64,000 nucleotides of DNA from GCA-2705995 sp048267965 (lineage in GTDB: Bacteria > Bacteroidota > Bacteroidia > Flavobacteriales_G > Salibacteraceae): positions 62,001 to 126,000 of the forward strand of contig JBLWWK010000004.1 in the NCBI GenBank assembly GCA_048267965.1, given 5' to 3'. Shown piece by piece: positions 17,096-26,464 of the stretch. A program made the translations under genes and the position numbers. How positions within the stretch are numbered: the first letter of the stretch is position 1; each line of letters starts with the position of its first letter. The notes below the pieces were generated by a model that did not search any database, had not been told where the DNA came from, and saw only the letters and a program-made list of their open reading frames with translations.

Positions 17096-17689
17096 TTACG
17101 ATTGCATGGCTTTCATATACTGCCCAATGTATTTCCCTAAGATATCAAATTCAAGGTTTACTCGGGTTCCTACCGTGAAAGTATGAAAATTGGTGTGCTC
17201 GTGCGTGTAGGGAATTATCGCCACTGAGAATTGGCCTTTTTGCGAGTCTACTACGGTTAAACTTACTCCGTTTACAGTAACTGACCCTTTTTCAACGGTA
17301 ATGTTTCCAGCGCTTGCATCGTACTGAAAAGTATATTTCCAGCTTCCATTTTGTTGTTCTACTCCGATACACTCGCCAACTTGATCTACATGACCTTGAA
17401 CAATGTGCCCATCGATGCGACCATTCATTTGCATGCACCTTTCAAGATTAATCACCGAACCTACTTCTAATGAATTTAAATTGGTTTTATCGAGTGTTTC
17501 TTGAATGGCAGTAACGGTGTATTGCTGATTATTAAGCTCTACCACGGTTAAGCAAGCCCCGTTGTGCGCTACGCTCTGATCTATTTGTAACTCTGATGTA
17601 AAATCAGCTTCTACTGTAATATGAAGGTTGGTATTTTCTTTTTCTAAAGCTACTACCTTGCCTAATTGTTCAATTATACCTGTAAACAT
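17096..17689 (-). CDS. ribE: riboflavin synthase alpha chain
   Basis: A 197-residue riboflavin synthase that dismutates two 6,7-dimethyl-8-ribityllumazine molecules. It starts with the signature MFTGIIEQLGKV and contains two lumazine-binding repeats (about 1-90 and 91-190), each with an S-V-N/H-G-x-x-L-T-V motif (SVAHNGACLTV, SVTVNGVSLTV). The G-H-I-V-Q-G-H-V-D linker is present. Its ATG overlaps the stop of the upstream gliding-type gene by one base (TAATG), so translation is coupled to that gene, an unusual partner for a vitamin gene. Confidence 0.95.
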   Translation of the reverse strand: MFTGIIEQLGKVVALEKENTNLHITVEADFTSELQIDQSVAHNGACLTVVELNNQQYTVTAIQETLDKTNLNSLEVGSVINLERCMQMNGRIDGHIVQGHVDQVGECIGVEQQNGSWKYTFQYDASAGNITVEKGSVTVNGVSLTVVDSQKGQFSVAIIPYTHEHTNFHTFTVGTRVNLEFDILGKYIGQYMKAMQS

Positions 17690-20370
17690 TAATTTCCTGA
17701 TGATCGGTTTTCTTGACTGAGCACCGTAACGTTTCCTTTTAAAACTCGAGAAACAATACCGCTAAGTCGGATTTCATTCACCTTGCAAACATAGAAATAC
17801 ACTCCGTCTGAGACCATACTTCCGGTGTTTGCATCCATGCCGTCCCACTTAATTCTTGGGTCGGTGGTAGAGAAAACTTCTGTTCCCCAGCGATTAAATA
17901 CGGTAAGCTCGATACTTTCTACAAATCGATACGGAAAAGGTTCAAAATAATCGTTGTAACCATCACCGCCTGGAGTAAAAATATTGGGCAATTCGTAAAC
18001 GGGGCAATTATCTACGCAAACTATGTTGCTTGGCTTACTTTCATTATCGAAAGAATCGATAGCCGTTACATAATAACATCCGGCAACTGATTCGAGGTTT
18101 TCGAACAAACGCTGGGTTTCTTCTGCCCCTTGCTGATTGGCAATCACTTCAAATTCACCACCTTGAACAGGAGTGTAATAAACCCGATAAGCTACCACAT
18201 CGTCTACCGTATCGCACTGCACATTGGGGTTGGTCCAGGTTAAATCATTAAAATACAATTCGCAATCACTCTGCACTTCTAGTGTTGGTGGGCAAGGGTT
18301 TTGCGTATCGGTAGGAACCGCACACAATTCTTGTGAGTGATTAATAATGGGGTTAATAAAACCATTGGTAGAGTATTCGCCAATAGTGGTTATTCGATAA
18401 CAATATTCTCTACCGTTAATCAAGTTGCTATCAACATAAGACTCTGTGTCTATCGTATCAAGTAAATCGAAACTTCCCGAACCGGGCGAAGATTCTCGGT
18501 AAATCACATACCGTAAGTTGGTCCATGGCACATCAACATCCCACGATAATTTTAATCGATTATCTAACGGAAGTGCCTTTAAGAATGGAGAAGACGCAGG
18601 TTGAGTAATACCCACCACTTCTTCGTCTGCACCGCTTACCAACTCAATTCTGTATTTATATTGAATGTCTTGTGTGTTCAAATTGCTATCTACCAAAATG
18701 GTATCTAAAGCAAATACATCATTGGCAGGAGCCGACTCTCCAATCAATGTAAATTGATTCAATTGTGCCGCACGATAATACTTGTATTTAAAAGGAGGAC
18801 TCCATTGCGCTACATTTAAATCGGTCGGTTTTGCCCACATCACCGTATCCGAACCATTGGCTACATCTGTAGAATTAACACTTACACGAGTAATTACAGG
18901 CACGTCTTTTAGCAACTCAGCTGTAAACTCTTCTGAAGGATAACTTTCTGAGCCATCCGCAAAATACACGTACACCATGTAACTATATAACTGGCCATGA
19001 ACTAAACCGGCTCCGTTGTTATCATCGGTGTAGGTAGTTGTGTTAATATCTGGAATATCTGCTACAAAAGTATAGCCCGTTGATGGTGGAATACCAGTAA
19101 CACATTCTGCTGGGTCGTACCCAATAGAATCTATTCTACGGTACAATTTATACCCTACTCCGTTGGTACAAAATGAAGGGTCCCATTGTAAATCAATAGA
19201 GTTTCCACTTGGGGTAGCAGAAGGATTTTCTGGTCCAGGGGCAATAACGCGAATTCGAAGCGTTTTATAATCTACCAATTGAACTTCAGGAGAATCATCT
19301 TCTGCTCTAAAAACCATTTGATAGGGATGAATTCGCACATGCTCGCAAGAGGGTGTCCAGCTAAACGTTTGCTTCACGCTATCTTGACTTGTGGTGGGTT
19401 GTGGAAAAGTAGCCGCATCGGTTGTAAAATCGATAGGTTGACCAAAACCGGTTAAAGTGATTCTATCGCCTAAATCTGGGTCTACAGCACGAATAATTTT
19501 TGTGAATGGTTCGCCTACCAAAATGCAGACTTCTTCTTGTTCGTCTATCTCGGGCGGATTATTATCACACGCCCCAATGGCAATTTGCATGTCGCGCATG
19601 GTTTCGCCTACTTTAATGTAAGAACCATCTGCCATTCTTCTCCACTCTTCTATAATAAAGGCTACGTTGTACTCCCCTTGTTGCTTAGGACTATCCCAAA
19701 TAAGCAGGCCTGTTACAGGGTCTAATGTTAAGTTGTTGTCTGGCCCTGGCTCTATTTGATTAGGAAGAACAAAACCAAAAATTGAACTTCCAGTATCTCC
19801 TAAAGACTCTACCAATCGGTAGCTTAAGCTATCTCCGTCTGGATCGGTTGCCCCTGGATTGTGGTCAAAAATTCGATTAATACACCCTCTATCGATAGGA
19901 GGGTTTTGTAAAACGGGAGAGTTGTTGAATTCGAACTGACCAAAGGCTGGTATTTCTAAAACGGTTTCAATGTAAAACACCACTCCGATAGAGTTGGGAA
20001 TGTTTTTTATACCCGCATTTCTGTTCGGGTCTTGCATATACATCGTGAAACTTCCTGGCCCCGAGAAGGTATGTGATGTAGTGTACAAATTGCGTTTAAT
20101 ATCGGTTCCTGCAATAATTTGGCCCTGACGAGCACCGTTTACTAACGGACCATTACTTCTATTTACATCTTCACTGGTTCCGTCACCAAAAAACAAAGTA
20201 AGCACTTCGCGATCTGCCTGCACAGAAGAGGCTTTGGTGTACGTGTGAATGGTAATTTCGTAAGTAAGACCCGACAGGTGACGATAGGTAATTTCACCTG
20301 CTCTATTATGAGTAGCCATAGCTGTAATAGAGAGGAATAATAAGAGAAATAAACCTGAAATATGTTTCAT
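17689..20370 (-). CDS. gliding-motility-type T9SS surface protein
   Basis: An 893-residue secreted protein. A signal peptide (LFLLLFLSITAMATHNRAG) leads into beta-sandwich repeats. Cadherin-like or PKD-like segments such as GATDPDGDSLSYRL and fibronectin-like segments such as LPLDNRLKLSWDVDVPWT can be seen, with paired cysteines. The C-terminus is a type B T9SS sorting domain (ELPNIFTPGGDGYNDYFEP, then VFNRWGTEVF and DGVYFYVCKV), the gliding-motility-associated CTD. The protein should be exported by T9SS and act at the cell surface, probably in adhesion. No catalytic motif is seen. It shares an operon with ribE by a one-base stop/start overlap. Confidence 0.87.
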   Translation of the reverse strand: MKHISGLFLLLFLSITAMATHNRAGEITYRHLSGLTYEITIHTYTKASSVQADREVLTLFFGDGTSEDVNRSNGPLVNGARQGQIIAGTDIKRNLYTTSHTFSGPGSFTMYMQDPNRNAGIKNIPNSIGVVFYIETVLEIPAFGQFEFNNSPVLQNPPIDRGCINRIFDHNPGATDPDGDSLSYRLVESLGDTGSSIFGFVLPNQIEPGPDNNLTLDPVTGLLIWDSPKQQGEYNVAFIIEEWRRMADGSYIKVGETMRDMQIAIGACDNNPPEIDEQEEVCILVGEPFTKIIRAVDPDLGDRITLTGFGQPIDFTTDAATFPQPTTSQDSVKQTFSWTPSCEHVRIHPYQMVFRAEDDSPEVQLVDYKTLRIRVIAPGPENPSATPSGNSIDLQWDPSFCTNGVGYKLYRRIDSIGYDPAECVTGIPPSTGYTFVADIPDINTTTYTDDNNGAGLVHGQLYSYMVYVYFADGSESYPSEEFTAELLKDVPVITRVSVNSTDVANGSDTVMWAKPTDLNVAQWSPPFKYKYYRAAQLNQFTLIGESAPANDVFALDTILVDSNLNTQDIQYKYRIELVSGADEEVVGITQPASSPFLKALPLDNRLKLSWDVDVPWTNLRYVIYRESSPGSGSFDLLDTIDTESYVDSNLINGREYCYRITTIGEYSTNGFINPIINHSQELCAVPTDTQNPCPPTLEVQSDCELYFNDLTWTNPNVQCDTVDDVVAYRVYYTPVQGGEFEVIANQQGAEETQRLFENLESVAGCYYVTAIDSFDNESKPSNIVCVDNCPVYELPNIFTPGGDGYNDYFEPFPYRFVESIELTVFNRWGTEVFSTTDPRIKWDGMDANTGSMVSDGVYFYVCKVNEIRLSGIVSRVLKGNVTVLSQENRSSGN
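18309..18320 (+). repeat. full copy of dispersed word inside gliding-type gene
   Basis: CGGTAGGAACCG on the plus strand; on the coding strand it encodes V-P-T in AVPTDTQN. Confidence 0.6.
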
Positions 20371-20534
20371 TCGTTTCTGATTGCAACCAATTTTAATATG
20401 TATTCACTTTTGGCTTGCTCTATATAAAGACGTATTTCGGAAGAAAAGTGTTGGCTTGCACTTTCTTGTAGTAATGGGTAAAAATAACAATAATCAAGAT
20501 TATAAGTTCGCTAACGCTGTGCAACGCGAAATAT

Positions 20535-20542
20535 TACATTTG
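20535..20542 (+). promoter_or_regulatory. putative -7 promoter element of pdxA
   Basis: TACATTTG is an exact TAnnTTTG match, 8 bases before the pdxA ATG. The transcript would have an almost absent leader. Confidence 0.55.
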
Positions 20543-20550
20543 CAATTGGT

Positions 20551-21612
20551 ATGAAGAAAGGCAAAAAAATAAAAGTAGGTATCTCTTGCGGAGATATTAA
20601 TGGCATAGGACTAGAAGTGGCGTTAAAGACCTTTTCAGATAATCGCATGTTAGATTTATGCACGCCTGTAATTTATGGTTCTGCGAAAGCGTCTACCTTT
20701 TATAAAAAGGTGATTAAAGCGAGAGAAATTAACTTCAACTTTATTAACGAAGCTTCTGAGTCGAAATCGAAGAAAATCAACCTTTTGAATGTTTCTGAAG
20801 AAAATGTTAAGGTAGAATTAGGCAAATCTACTCCTGAAGCAGGCAAATTAGCTTTTCAGGCATTAGAAAAAGCTACCTTAGATTTAGCTTCTAACCAAAT
20901 TGATGTTTTAGTTACCGCTCCCATAAATAAAGAGAACATTCAATCTGACGATTTTAAATTTCCTGGCCACACAGAATATTTAGCCAATTACGCTCGAGAA
21001 GAGAACCCGTTAATGATTATGTGTTACGACAACCTGCGTGTAGGCGTGGTTACTGGACACATCGCGCTAAAAGATGTAACTTCTCATTTGTCTCAAGAGG
21101 CTATTATTTCGAAATTAGAAGTTTTTGAGAAATCGCTTCAACAAGACTTCGGTATCCGCAAACCAAAGCTGGCGGTTTTAGGCCTCAATCCGCATAACGG
21201 AGATAACGGATTAATGGGAACCGAAGAGGCAGAGATTATTTCGCCCGCCATTGAAAAAATGCGCGCGAAAGGATTGTTAACTTTTGGCCCTTATCCTTCT
21301 GATGGGTTTTTCGGCAGTGATTTATGGAAAAAATTCGATGGCGTTTTAGCCATGTACCACGACCAAGGATTAGCTCCATTTAAGGCGATGTCTTTTGATC
21401 AAGGCATTAATTTTACCGCAGGCTTACCCATAGTAAGAACCTCTCCAGATCACGGAACAGCCTACGATATAGCAGGAAAAGGAATAGCTTCAGAAGGCTC
21501 TTTTAGAAATGCCGTATATTTAGCTTGTGACATCTATAATCAAAGAATAGAACATAGAGAACTCACTGCTAACCCCTTAAAGCCACAAAAAGGTTTTAAA
21601 AAAGACCGTTAA
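20551..21612 (+). CDS. pdxA: 4-hydroxythreonine-4-phosphate dehydrogenase
   Basis: A 353-residue NAD-dependent dehydrogenase of the DXP-dependent vitamin B6 pathway. It oxidises 4-phosphohydroxy-threonine, and its product is joined with DXP by PdxJ. Motifs match the family: GISCGDINGIGLEV at the start, VTAPINKENI, the metal ligands in FPGHTEYLAN and AMYHDQGLAPFK, and RTSPDHGTAYDIAGKG. It is the first gene of a seven-gene plus-strand cluster with yceD, rpmF, plsX, fabH, accB and accC. Its pathway needs DXP, which links it to the dxs gene at 28438-30315. Confidence 0.95.
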   Translation: MKKGKKIKVGISCGDINGIGLEVALKTFSDNRMLDLCTPVIYGSAKASTFYKKVIKAREINFNFINEASESKSKKINLLNVSEENVKVELGKSTPEAGKLAFQALEKATLDLASNQIDVLVTAPINKENIQSDDFKFPGHTEYLANYAREENPLMIMCYDNLRVGVVTGHIALKDVTSHLSQEAIISKLEVFEKSLQQDFGIRKPKLAVLGLNPHNGDNGLMGTEEAEIISPAIEKMRAKGLLTFGPYPSDGFFGSDLWKKFDGVLAMYHDQGLAPFKAMSFDQGINFTAGLPIVRTSPDHGTAYDIAGKGIASEGSFRNAVYLACDIYNQRIEHRELTANPLKPQKGFKKDR

Positions 21613-21638
21613 GCATTTCCAAATATTTTAAGAATTAG

Positions 21639-21646
21639 TACATTTG
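21639..21646 (+). promoter_or_regulatory. putative -7 promoter element of yceD-rpmF
   Basis: TACATTTG is an exact TAnnTTTG match, 9 bases before the ATG at 21656. It supports that ATG over an in-frame TTG at 21644 that would overlap the box. Confidence 0.5.
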
Positions 21647-21655
21647 CGCCCCCTT

Positions 21656-22180
21656 ATGAAAAAAGGTAAAACCTTTGGTAAAGAATTTCTTATCCCATTT
21701 GGTGGTGAAAAGTTGGGAAAACACCATCACCAATTTGAGCTTAAGAAAGCGTTCTTTGATTTAGGACTTATAAAAGATGAACTCGAGATAATCGATTCTA
21801 ACGTACAGTTAGCGTTCACTTTGGAAAAGCAATCAGCCATGCTCAATTTATATTTTGAGTTTTCTGGTTCGATTACCATTCCATGTGACCGATGCAACGC
21901 TCCTTTAGAGTTGCCCATCGAAAGCTCAGATCAACTTTATGTTAAGTTTAGCAAAGGCGGTTTTGACACTACGGATGATATAATCACACTTCCAGACACA
22001 GAAAGTCATATTGATATTGGCGAGTATGTCTATGAATTTGTATGGTTAGCCATCCCGATGAAAAGATCTCATGAAATTGAAGATTGTGATCCTACCGTTA
22101 TTGCCCAGCTTAACCAACTAAGGCCTGAAGACGAAGAAAGTACCGACCCAAGGTGGGACGCATTAAAAAAATTGAAATAA
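21656..22180 (+). CDS. DUF177 (YceD) ribosome-associated protein
   Basis: A 174-residue DUF177/YceD protein. The family hallmark IPCDRCNAPLELPIE is present near residue 80, along with the acidic C-terminal half (IDIGEYVYEFVWLAIPMKR, then CDPTV). YceD is needed for normal 23S rRNA accumulation in E. coli and plants, and the gene almost always precedes rpmF, as here (26 bases). The ATG at 21656 begins MKKGKTFGKEF. Confidence 0.87.
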   Translation: MKKGKTFGKEFLIPFGGEKLGKHHHQFELKKAFFDLGLIKDELEIIDSNVQLAFTLEKQSAMLNLYFEFSGSITIPCDRCNAPLELPIESSDQLYVKFSKGGFDTTDDIITLPDTESHIDIGEYVYEFVWLAIPMKRSHEIEDCDPTVIAQLNQLRPEDEESTDPRWDALKKLK

Positions 22181-22206
22181 AGCAAACGCTGATAATAAGA
22201 TAGAAA

Positions 22207-22398
22207 ATGGCACATCCTAAGCGTAAACAATCGAAAACGAGAAGAGACAAAAGAAGAACTCACTACAAGGCAGAAGTTCCAACTGTAGCAATTTGCTCTA
22301 CAACTGGTCAACCACACCTTTACCACCGTGCTCACTGGCACGAAGGAAAACTTTACTACAAGGGTAAAGTTGTCATGGAGAAAGAAGTTTTGGTATAA
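22207..22398 (+). CDS. rpmF: 50S ribosomal protein L32
   Basis: A 63-residue L32 protein: MAHPKRKQSKTRRDKRR, then the C-S-T-T-G-Q-P-H-L-Y-H-R motif. Only one cysteine remains in place of the four zinc ligands of C+ L32, so this is the zinc-independent form. It follows yceD as in most bacteria, ahead of plsX and fabH. Confidence 0.96.
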   Translation: MAHPKRKQSKTRRDKRRTHYKAEVPTVAICSTTGQPHLYHRAHWHEGKLYYKGKVVMEKEVLV

Positions 22399-22417
22399 AC
22401 CAGTTTCCTTAATCTTA

Positions 22418-22425
22418 TACCTTTG
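22418..22425 (+). promoter_or_regulatory. putative internal promoter before plsX
   Basis: TACCTTTG is an exact TAnnTTTG match, 28 bases before the plsX ATG and 20 after the rpmF stop. It would let plsX-fabH be transcribed apart from rpmF. Confidence 0.4.
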
Positions 22426-22453
22426 GTGACTAACTTATAGTGATCAAAGTTGA

Positions 22454-23407
22454 ATGGATAAGATGAAGCTTGGAATAGATACCCTTGGTGGTGATTTTGC
22501 GCCTGAATCGAATGTATTAGGCGCTATTTTGGCTGTGCAAAGCTTGCCGAGCGATGTAGAAATTGTGCTTATTGGAGACCAAGAGGCCAACGAACGCATT
22601 TTGCAAAGAGAAGGTGTAGACACAAACACCAATCGTTTCTCTTTTGTGCACACAACCGAAGAAATTGGAATGGGTGAGCACCCCACCAAGGCATTTGCCA
22701 AAAAACCCAATAGTTCAATTGTTAAAGGCTTCCATCTCTTGAAAAGTCAAGAGATAGACGCCTTTTGTAGTATAGGCAATACTGGAGCAATGCTTGTAGG
22801 CTCAATGCTTACCGTAAAAGCTATTCCCGGTGTAATCAGACCCTGTATTACTTCTCTCATTCCTCAAGAAAACGGAGAGCACAGCGTAATCCTAGATGTA
22901 GGAACCAATGCTGACTGCAAACCAGACGTTCTTTATCAATTCGGTATTCTTGGCTCTCAATTTGCCAAACACGTATACCAAATAGAAAACCCTCGCGTTG
23001 GCCTTCTCAATATCGGAGAAGAAAAAGAAAAAGGAAACATGCTTACACAAGCCACTCACGAAATGATGGCAGAAACCAGTGATTTCAATTTTATTGGAAA
23101 CATTGAAGGGCGTGATTTATTTAACTCGAGTGCAGACGTTATCGTTTGCGATGGTTTTACCGGAAATGTAGTTTTAAAACAAGCAGAAGCTTTTTATTCT
23201 CTTATCAAGAAAAGAGGATTATCTGACGATTATTTCGACCGTTTTAACTACGAAAACTATGGCGGAACTCCCGTTTTAGGCATCAATTCAAACGTGATTA
23301 TTGGTCATGGTATTTCTAACGAAACAGCCGTGAAAAACATGCTTTTACTCGCTAAAGAAGTAACTGATGCCAAACTCTCACAAAATATTCAAAAGGCATT
23401 TCTATAA
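22454..23407 (+). CDS. plsX: phosphate acyltransferase PlsX
   Basis: A 317-residue enzyme converting acyl-ACP to acyl-phosphate for phospholipid synthesis. It opens with the signature LGIDTLGGDFAPE and includes CSIGNTGAMLVGSM, LDVGTNADCKPD and IVCDGFTGNVVLK. Length matches the family. The stop overlaps the fabH ATG by one base (TAATG), so fabH is translationally coupled. An alternative ATG three codons downstream exists. Confidence 0.95.
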   Translation: MDKMKLGIDTLGGDFAPESNVLGAILAVQSLPSDVEIVLIGDQEANERILQREGVDTNTNRFSFVHTTEEIGMGEHPTKAFAKKPNSSIVKGFHLLKSQEIDAFCSIGNTGAMLVGSMLTVKAIPGVIRPCITSLIPQENGEHSVILDVGTNADCKPDVLYQFGILGSQFAKHVYQIENPRVGLLNIGEEKEKGNMLTQATHEMMAETSDFNFIGNIEGRDLFNSSADVIVCDGFTGNVVLKQAEAFYSLIKKRGLSDDYFDRFNYENYGGTPVLGINSNVIIGHGISNETAVKNMLLLAKEVTDAKLSQNIQKAFL

Positions 23408-24405
23408 TGACAAATAAGATTCACGCAGCAATAACTGGGGTTTCGGGTTACGTTCCCGACTATGTGTTAACCAACCAAGAGTTGGAAACAATGGTAGACA
23501 CCAACGATGAATGGATTACCTCACGCACCGGAATCAAAGAACGCAGAATATTAAAAGGAGAAGGTTTAGGTACTAGCGATTTAGCCGTGCCTGCTGTAAA
23601 AAATTTGTTAGAAAAAACCAATACCGCACCAGAAGAGGTAGATTTAATTATTACCGCTACGGTAACTCCCGATTTACAGTTCCCAGCAACTGCCAATATC
23701 ATTTCAGACAAAGTGGGCCTCGTTAACGCTTTTGGTTACGATTTAGGCGCTGCTTGTTCTGGTTTTCTTTACGCATTAACAACCGCTTCTAAGTTTATAG
23801 AAACGGGAAACTATAAAAAAGTAATTGTAGTAGGAGCCGATAAAATGTCTTCTATTATCGATTACCAAGACCGAGCAACCTGCATTATCTTCGGTGATGG
23901 CGGTGGTGCTGTAATGCTCGAGCCAAATGAAGAAGGCTTCGGAATTATCGATACTAGCATGCACAGTGATGGCTCGGGTAGAAAACACTTGCATCAAAAA
24001 GCAGGAGGCTCTGTTAAACCAGCTTCTCATGCAACGGTAGATGCACGCGAACATTACGTTTACCAAGAAGGGTCTTTTGTGTTTAAAGCAGCTGTAAGTA
24101 ACATGGCAGATGTTTCTAAGCACATTATGGATAAAAACAACCTAGAAGCAGACGATGTTGCTTGGTTGGTACCTCATCAAGCCAATCTTAGAATTATTGA
24201 TGCTACCCAACGCAGAATGGGATTACCCAAAGAGCGTGTAATGATCAATATTCAGAAATACGGAAACACAACTAACGGAACTATTCCTCTTTGTTTGTGG
24301 GAGTGGGAAGATCAACTTAAAAAAGGCGATAACCTTATTCTCTCAGCATTTGGCGGTGGTTTTACTTGGGGTGCTATCTACCTCAAGTGGGCTTACAATA
24401 AATAA
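23407..24405 (+). CDS. fabH: beta-ketoacyl-ACP synthase III
   Basis: A 332-residue KAS III that condenses an acyl-CoA primer with malonyl-ACP to start fatty acid synthesis. The catalytic cysteine is in DLGAACSGFLYAL, the histidine in WLVPHQANLRII and the asparagine in KYGNTTNGTIPL. The N-terminal TRTGIKERR substrate loop is present. It is coupled to plsX upstream, and accB follows after 54 bases. Confidence 0.96.
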   Translation: MTNKIHAAITGVSGYVPDYVLTNQELETMVDTNDEWITSRTGIKERRILKGEGLGTSDLAVPAVKNLLEKTNTAPEEVDLIITATVTPDLQFPATANIISDKVGLVNAFGYDLGAACSGFLYALTTASKFIETGNYKKVIVVGADKMSSIIDYQDRATCIIFGDGGGAVMLEPNEEGFGIIDTSMHSDGSGRKHLHQKAGGSVKPASHATVDAREHYVYQEGSFVFKAAVSNMADVSKHIMDKNNLEADDVAWLVPHQANLRIIDATQRRMGLPKERVMINIQKYGNTTNGTIPLCLWEWEDQLKKGDNLILSAFGGGFTWGAIYLKWAYNK

Positions 24406-24459
24406 ACTTTACGGAATCAAAAATTCTATCTTCGTTAAAAGAATCTAAAACCTAGTACT

Positions 24460-24990
24460 ATGGATTTGAATGAAATTCAGTCTTTGATCAAATTTGTTTC
24501 TAAATCAGGGGCAAATGAAGTAGAACTTGAAACAAAAGACTTTAAAATCACGATAAAGACTGATGGCCCTAAAAAGCGCGGTCGCCAAGATGAGCAGCAA
24601 CCCACTGTGATTCACACTCAAATGCCAATGGCTATGCCCCCAATGGGTCAGCCAATGCCTCAACAGCCAGTAGCACCTCAACCAGCTGCAGCTCCAGAAG
24701 CGGCTCCTACAGCTAACAATAGCGATAAAGGTGGCGAAGATGACTCTAAGTACATCACAATTAAGTCGCCAATGATTGGTACTTTCTACCGCTCTCCATC
24801 TCCAGATAAGCCACCGTTTATTAACGTAGGCGATTCAATATCTGAAGGAGATGTAGTTTGTATTATCGAAGCTATGAAGCTTTTCAATGAAATTGAAGCT
24901 GAAGTAACCGGAAAGATTGTAAAAGTACTAGTAGACGATTCTACTCCGGTTGAGTACGATCAGCCGCTATTCTTAGTGGATCCTTCTTAA
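24460..24990 (+). CDS. accB: biotin carboxyl carrier protein of acetyl-CoA carboxylase
   Basis: A 176-residue BCCP. The N-terminal helical part is followed by a linker rich in Pro, Met, Gln and Ala (about 48-90) and then the biotinyl domain. The biotin-accepting lysine lies in CIIEAMKLFNEIEAEV. It also has the thumb segment SPMIGTFYRSPSPDKPPF typical of AccB. accC follows after 47 bases, giving the usual accBC pair. Confidence 0.96.
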   Translation: MDLNEIQSLIKFVSKSGANEVELETKDFKITIKTDGPKKRGRQDEQQPTVIHTQMPMAMPPMGQPMPQQPVAPQPAAAPEAAPTANNSDKGGEDDSKYITIKSPMIGTFYRSPSPDKPPFINVGDSISEGDVVCIIEAMKLFNEIEAEVTGKIVKVLVDDSTPVEYDQPLFLVDPS

Positions 24991-25037
24991 GGATTAGCTC
25001 AACCTTCTTTTCATTTTATTGATCTAAACAATCGTTT

Positions 25038-26384
25038 ATGTTTAAAAAGATTCTCATCGCGAATAGGGGTGAAATAGCTTTGCGGGTTATTCGTACTGCC
25101 AACGAAATGGGCATTAGAACCGTTGCCGTTTACAGTACTGCTGATAGAGATAGTTTACATGTAAGATTTGCAGACGAAGCCGTATGTATTGGGCCTCCAG
25201 CAAGTTCAGAGTCTTACCTGAACATCCCGAACATTATTGCTGCTGCCGAAATTACCAACGCAGATGCTATTCATCCAGGTTACGGATTCTTATCTGAAAA
25301 CGCTAAGTTTTCTAAAATCTGTGAAGAGCACGGTATCAAGTTTATTGGCGCTAAGCCAGAACACATCGAAAAAATGGGTGATAAAGCTACGGCTAAATCT
25401 ACCATGATTAAAGCGGGTGTGCCTTGTGTGCCTGGTTCTGACGGATTGCTAGAAAGTTTTGAGCACGCTAAAGAAACTGCGAAAAAAATCGGTTACCCTG
25501 TTATGATTAAAGCTACTGCCGGTGGTGGTGGTAAGGGTATGCGCATGTGCTCTAATGACGAAGAATTAGAAAAAGGCTGGGAATCTGCTCGTAAAGAAGC
25601 AGGTGCAGCATTTGGAAACGATGGTATGTACATGGAGAAATTCATTGTAGAGCCACGCCATATCGAAATTCAAATCGCAGGTGACCAATACGGAAACGCT
25701 TGTCACCTTTCTGAGCGCGATTGCTCGATTCAACGTAGACACCAGAAATTGGTAGAAGAGGTTCCTTCACCTTTCATGACAGACGAACTGCGTGAAAAAA
25801 TGGGTGATGCTGCTGTTAAAGCAACCAAAGCGATTAGCTACGAAGGGGTAGGAACCATCGAATTCTTAGTTGATAAAGACCGTAACTTCTACTTTATGGA
25901 AATGAACACCCGTATTCAGGTGGAGCATACCATTACCGAAGAAGTAATCAACTACGACCTTATTAAAGAGCAAATTAAAATTGCGGCAGGCGAAAAAGTT
26001 TCTGGAAAGAACTATTACCCGCAAATGCACGCTATTCAGTGTAGAATTAATGCAGAAGATCCGTTTAACGATTTTCGCCCTTCTCCCGGTAAAATTTTAG
26101 ATTACCACGAGCCAGGCGGACACGGAATTAGAATCGATACGCACGTTTACGCTGGTTACACCATTCCTCCTTATTACGATAGTATGATTTCTAAGCTTAT
26201 TACCGTGGCACAAACACGCGAAGAAGCCCTTAGAAAGATGGAAAGAGCACTAGGCGAGTACTTTATTGAAGGTATTAAAACTACTGTTCCTTTTCACGAG
26301 AAGTTGTTAAAAAACAAGCAATTCAGAGAAGGTAATTTCACTACTAAGTTCTTAGAAGAGTGGGATTTTAAATCTGAAAAGTAA
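25038..26384 (+). CDS. accC: biotin carboxylase subunit of acetyl-CoA carboxylase
   Basis: A 448-residue ATP-dependent biotin carboxylase. It begins MFKKILIANRGEIALRVIR, the hallmark of the family. The ATP-grasp glycine loop is KATAGGGGKGMRM, and the metal and bicarbonate residues lie in FLVDKDRNFYFMEMNTRIQVEHTITE. It is the last gene of the pdxA-accC cluster and is followed by a terminator. Confidence 0.97.
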   Translation: MFKKILIANRGEIALRVIRTANEMGIRTVAVYSTADRDSLHVRFADEAVCIGPPASSESYLNIPNIIAAAEITNADAIHPGYGFLSENAKFSKICEEHGIKFIGAKPEHIEKMGDKATAKSTMIKAGVPCVPGSDGLLESFEHAKETAKKIGYPVMIKATAGGGGKGMRMCSNDEELEKGWESARKEAGAAFGNDGMYMEKFIVEPRHIEIQIAGDQYGNACHLSERDCSIQRRHQKLVEEVPSPFMTDELREKMGDAAVKATKAISYEGVGTIEFLVDKDRNFYFMEMNTRIQVEHTITEEVINYDLIKEQIKIAAGEKVSGKNYYPQMHAIQCRINAEDPFNDFRPSPGKILDYHEPGGHGIRIDTHVYAGYTIPPYYDSMISKLITVAQTREEALRKMERALGEYFIEGIKTTVPFHEKLLKNKQFREGNFTTKFLEEWDFKSEK

Positions 26385-26412
26385 ACGTTAATAAAGTTTA
26401 AAAGACGAAATT

Positions 26413-26451
26413 AGAGGGATCGTAATTATCAGTTACATCCCTCTTTTTTTT
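26413..26451 (+). terminator. rho-independent terminator after accC
   Basis: AGAGGGAT and ATCCCTCT form the outer stem, GTAA and TTAC extend it inside, and a run of Ts follows. Confidence 0.85.
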
Positions 26452-26464
26452 ATTGTTTTGCAGC

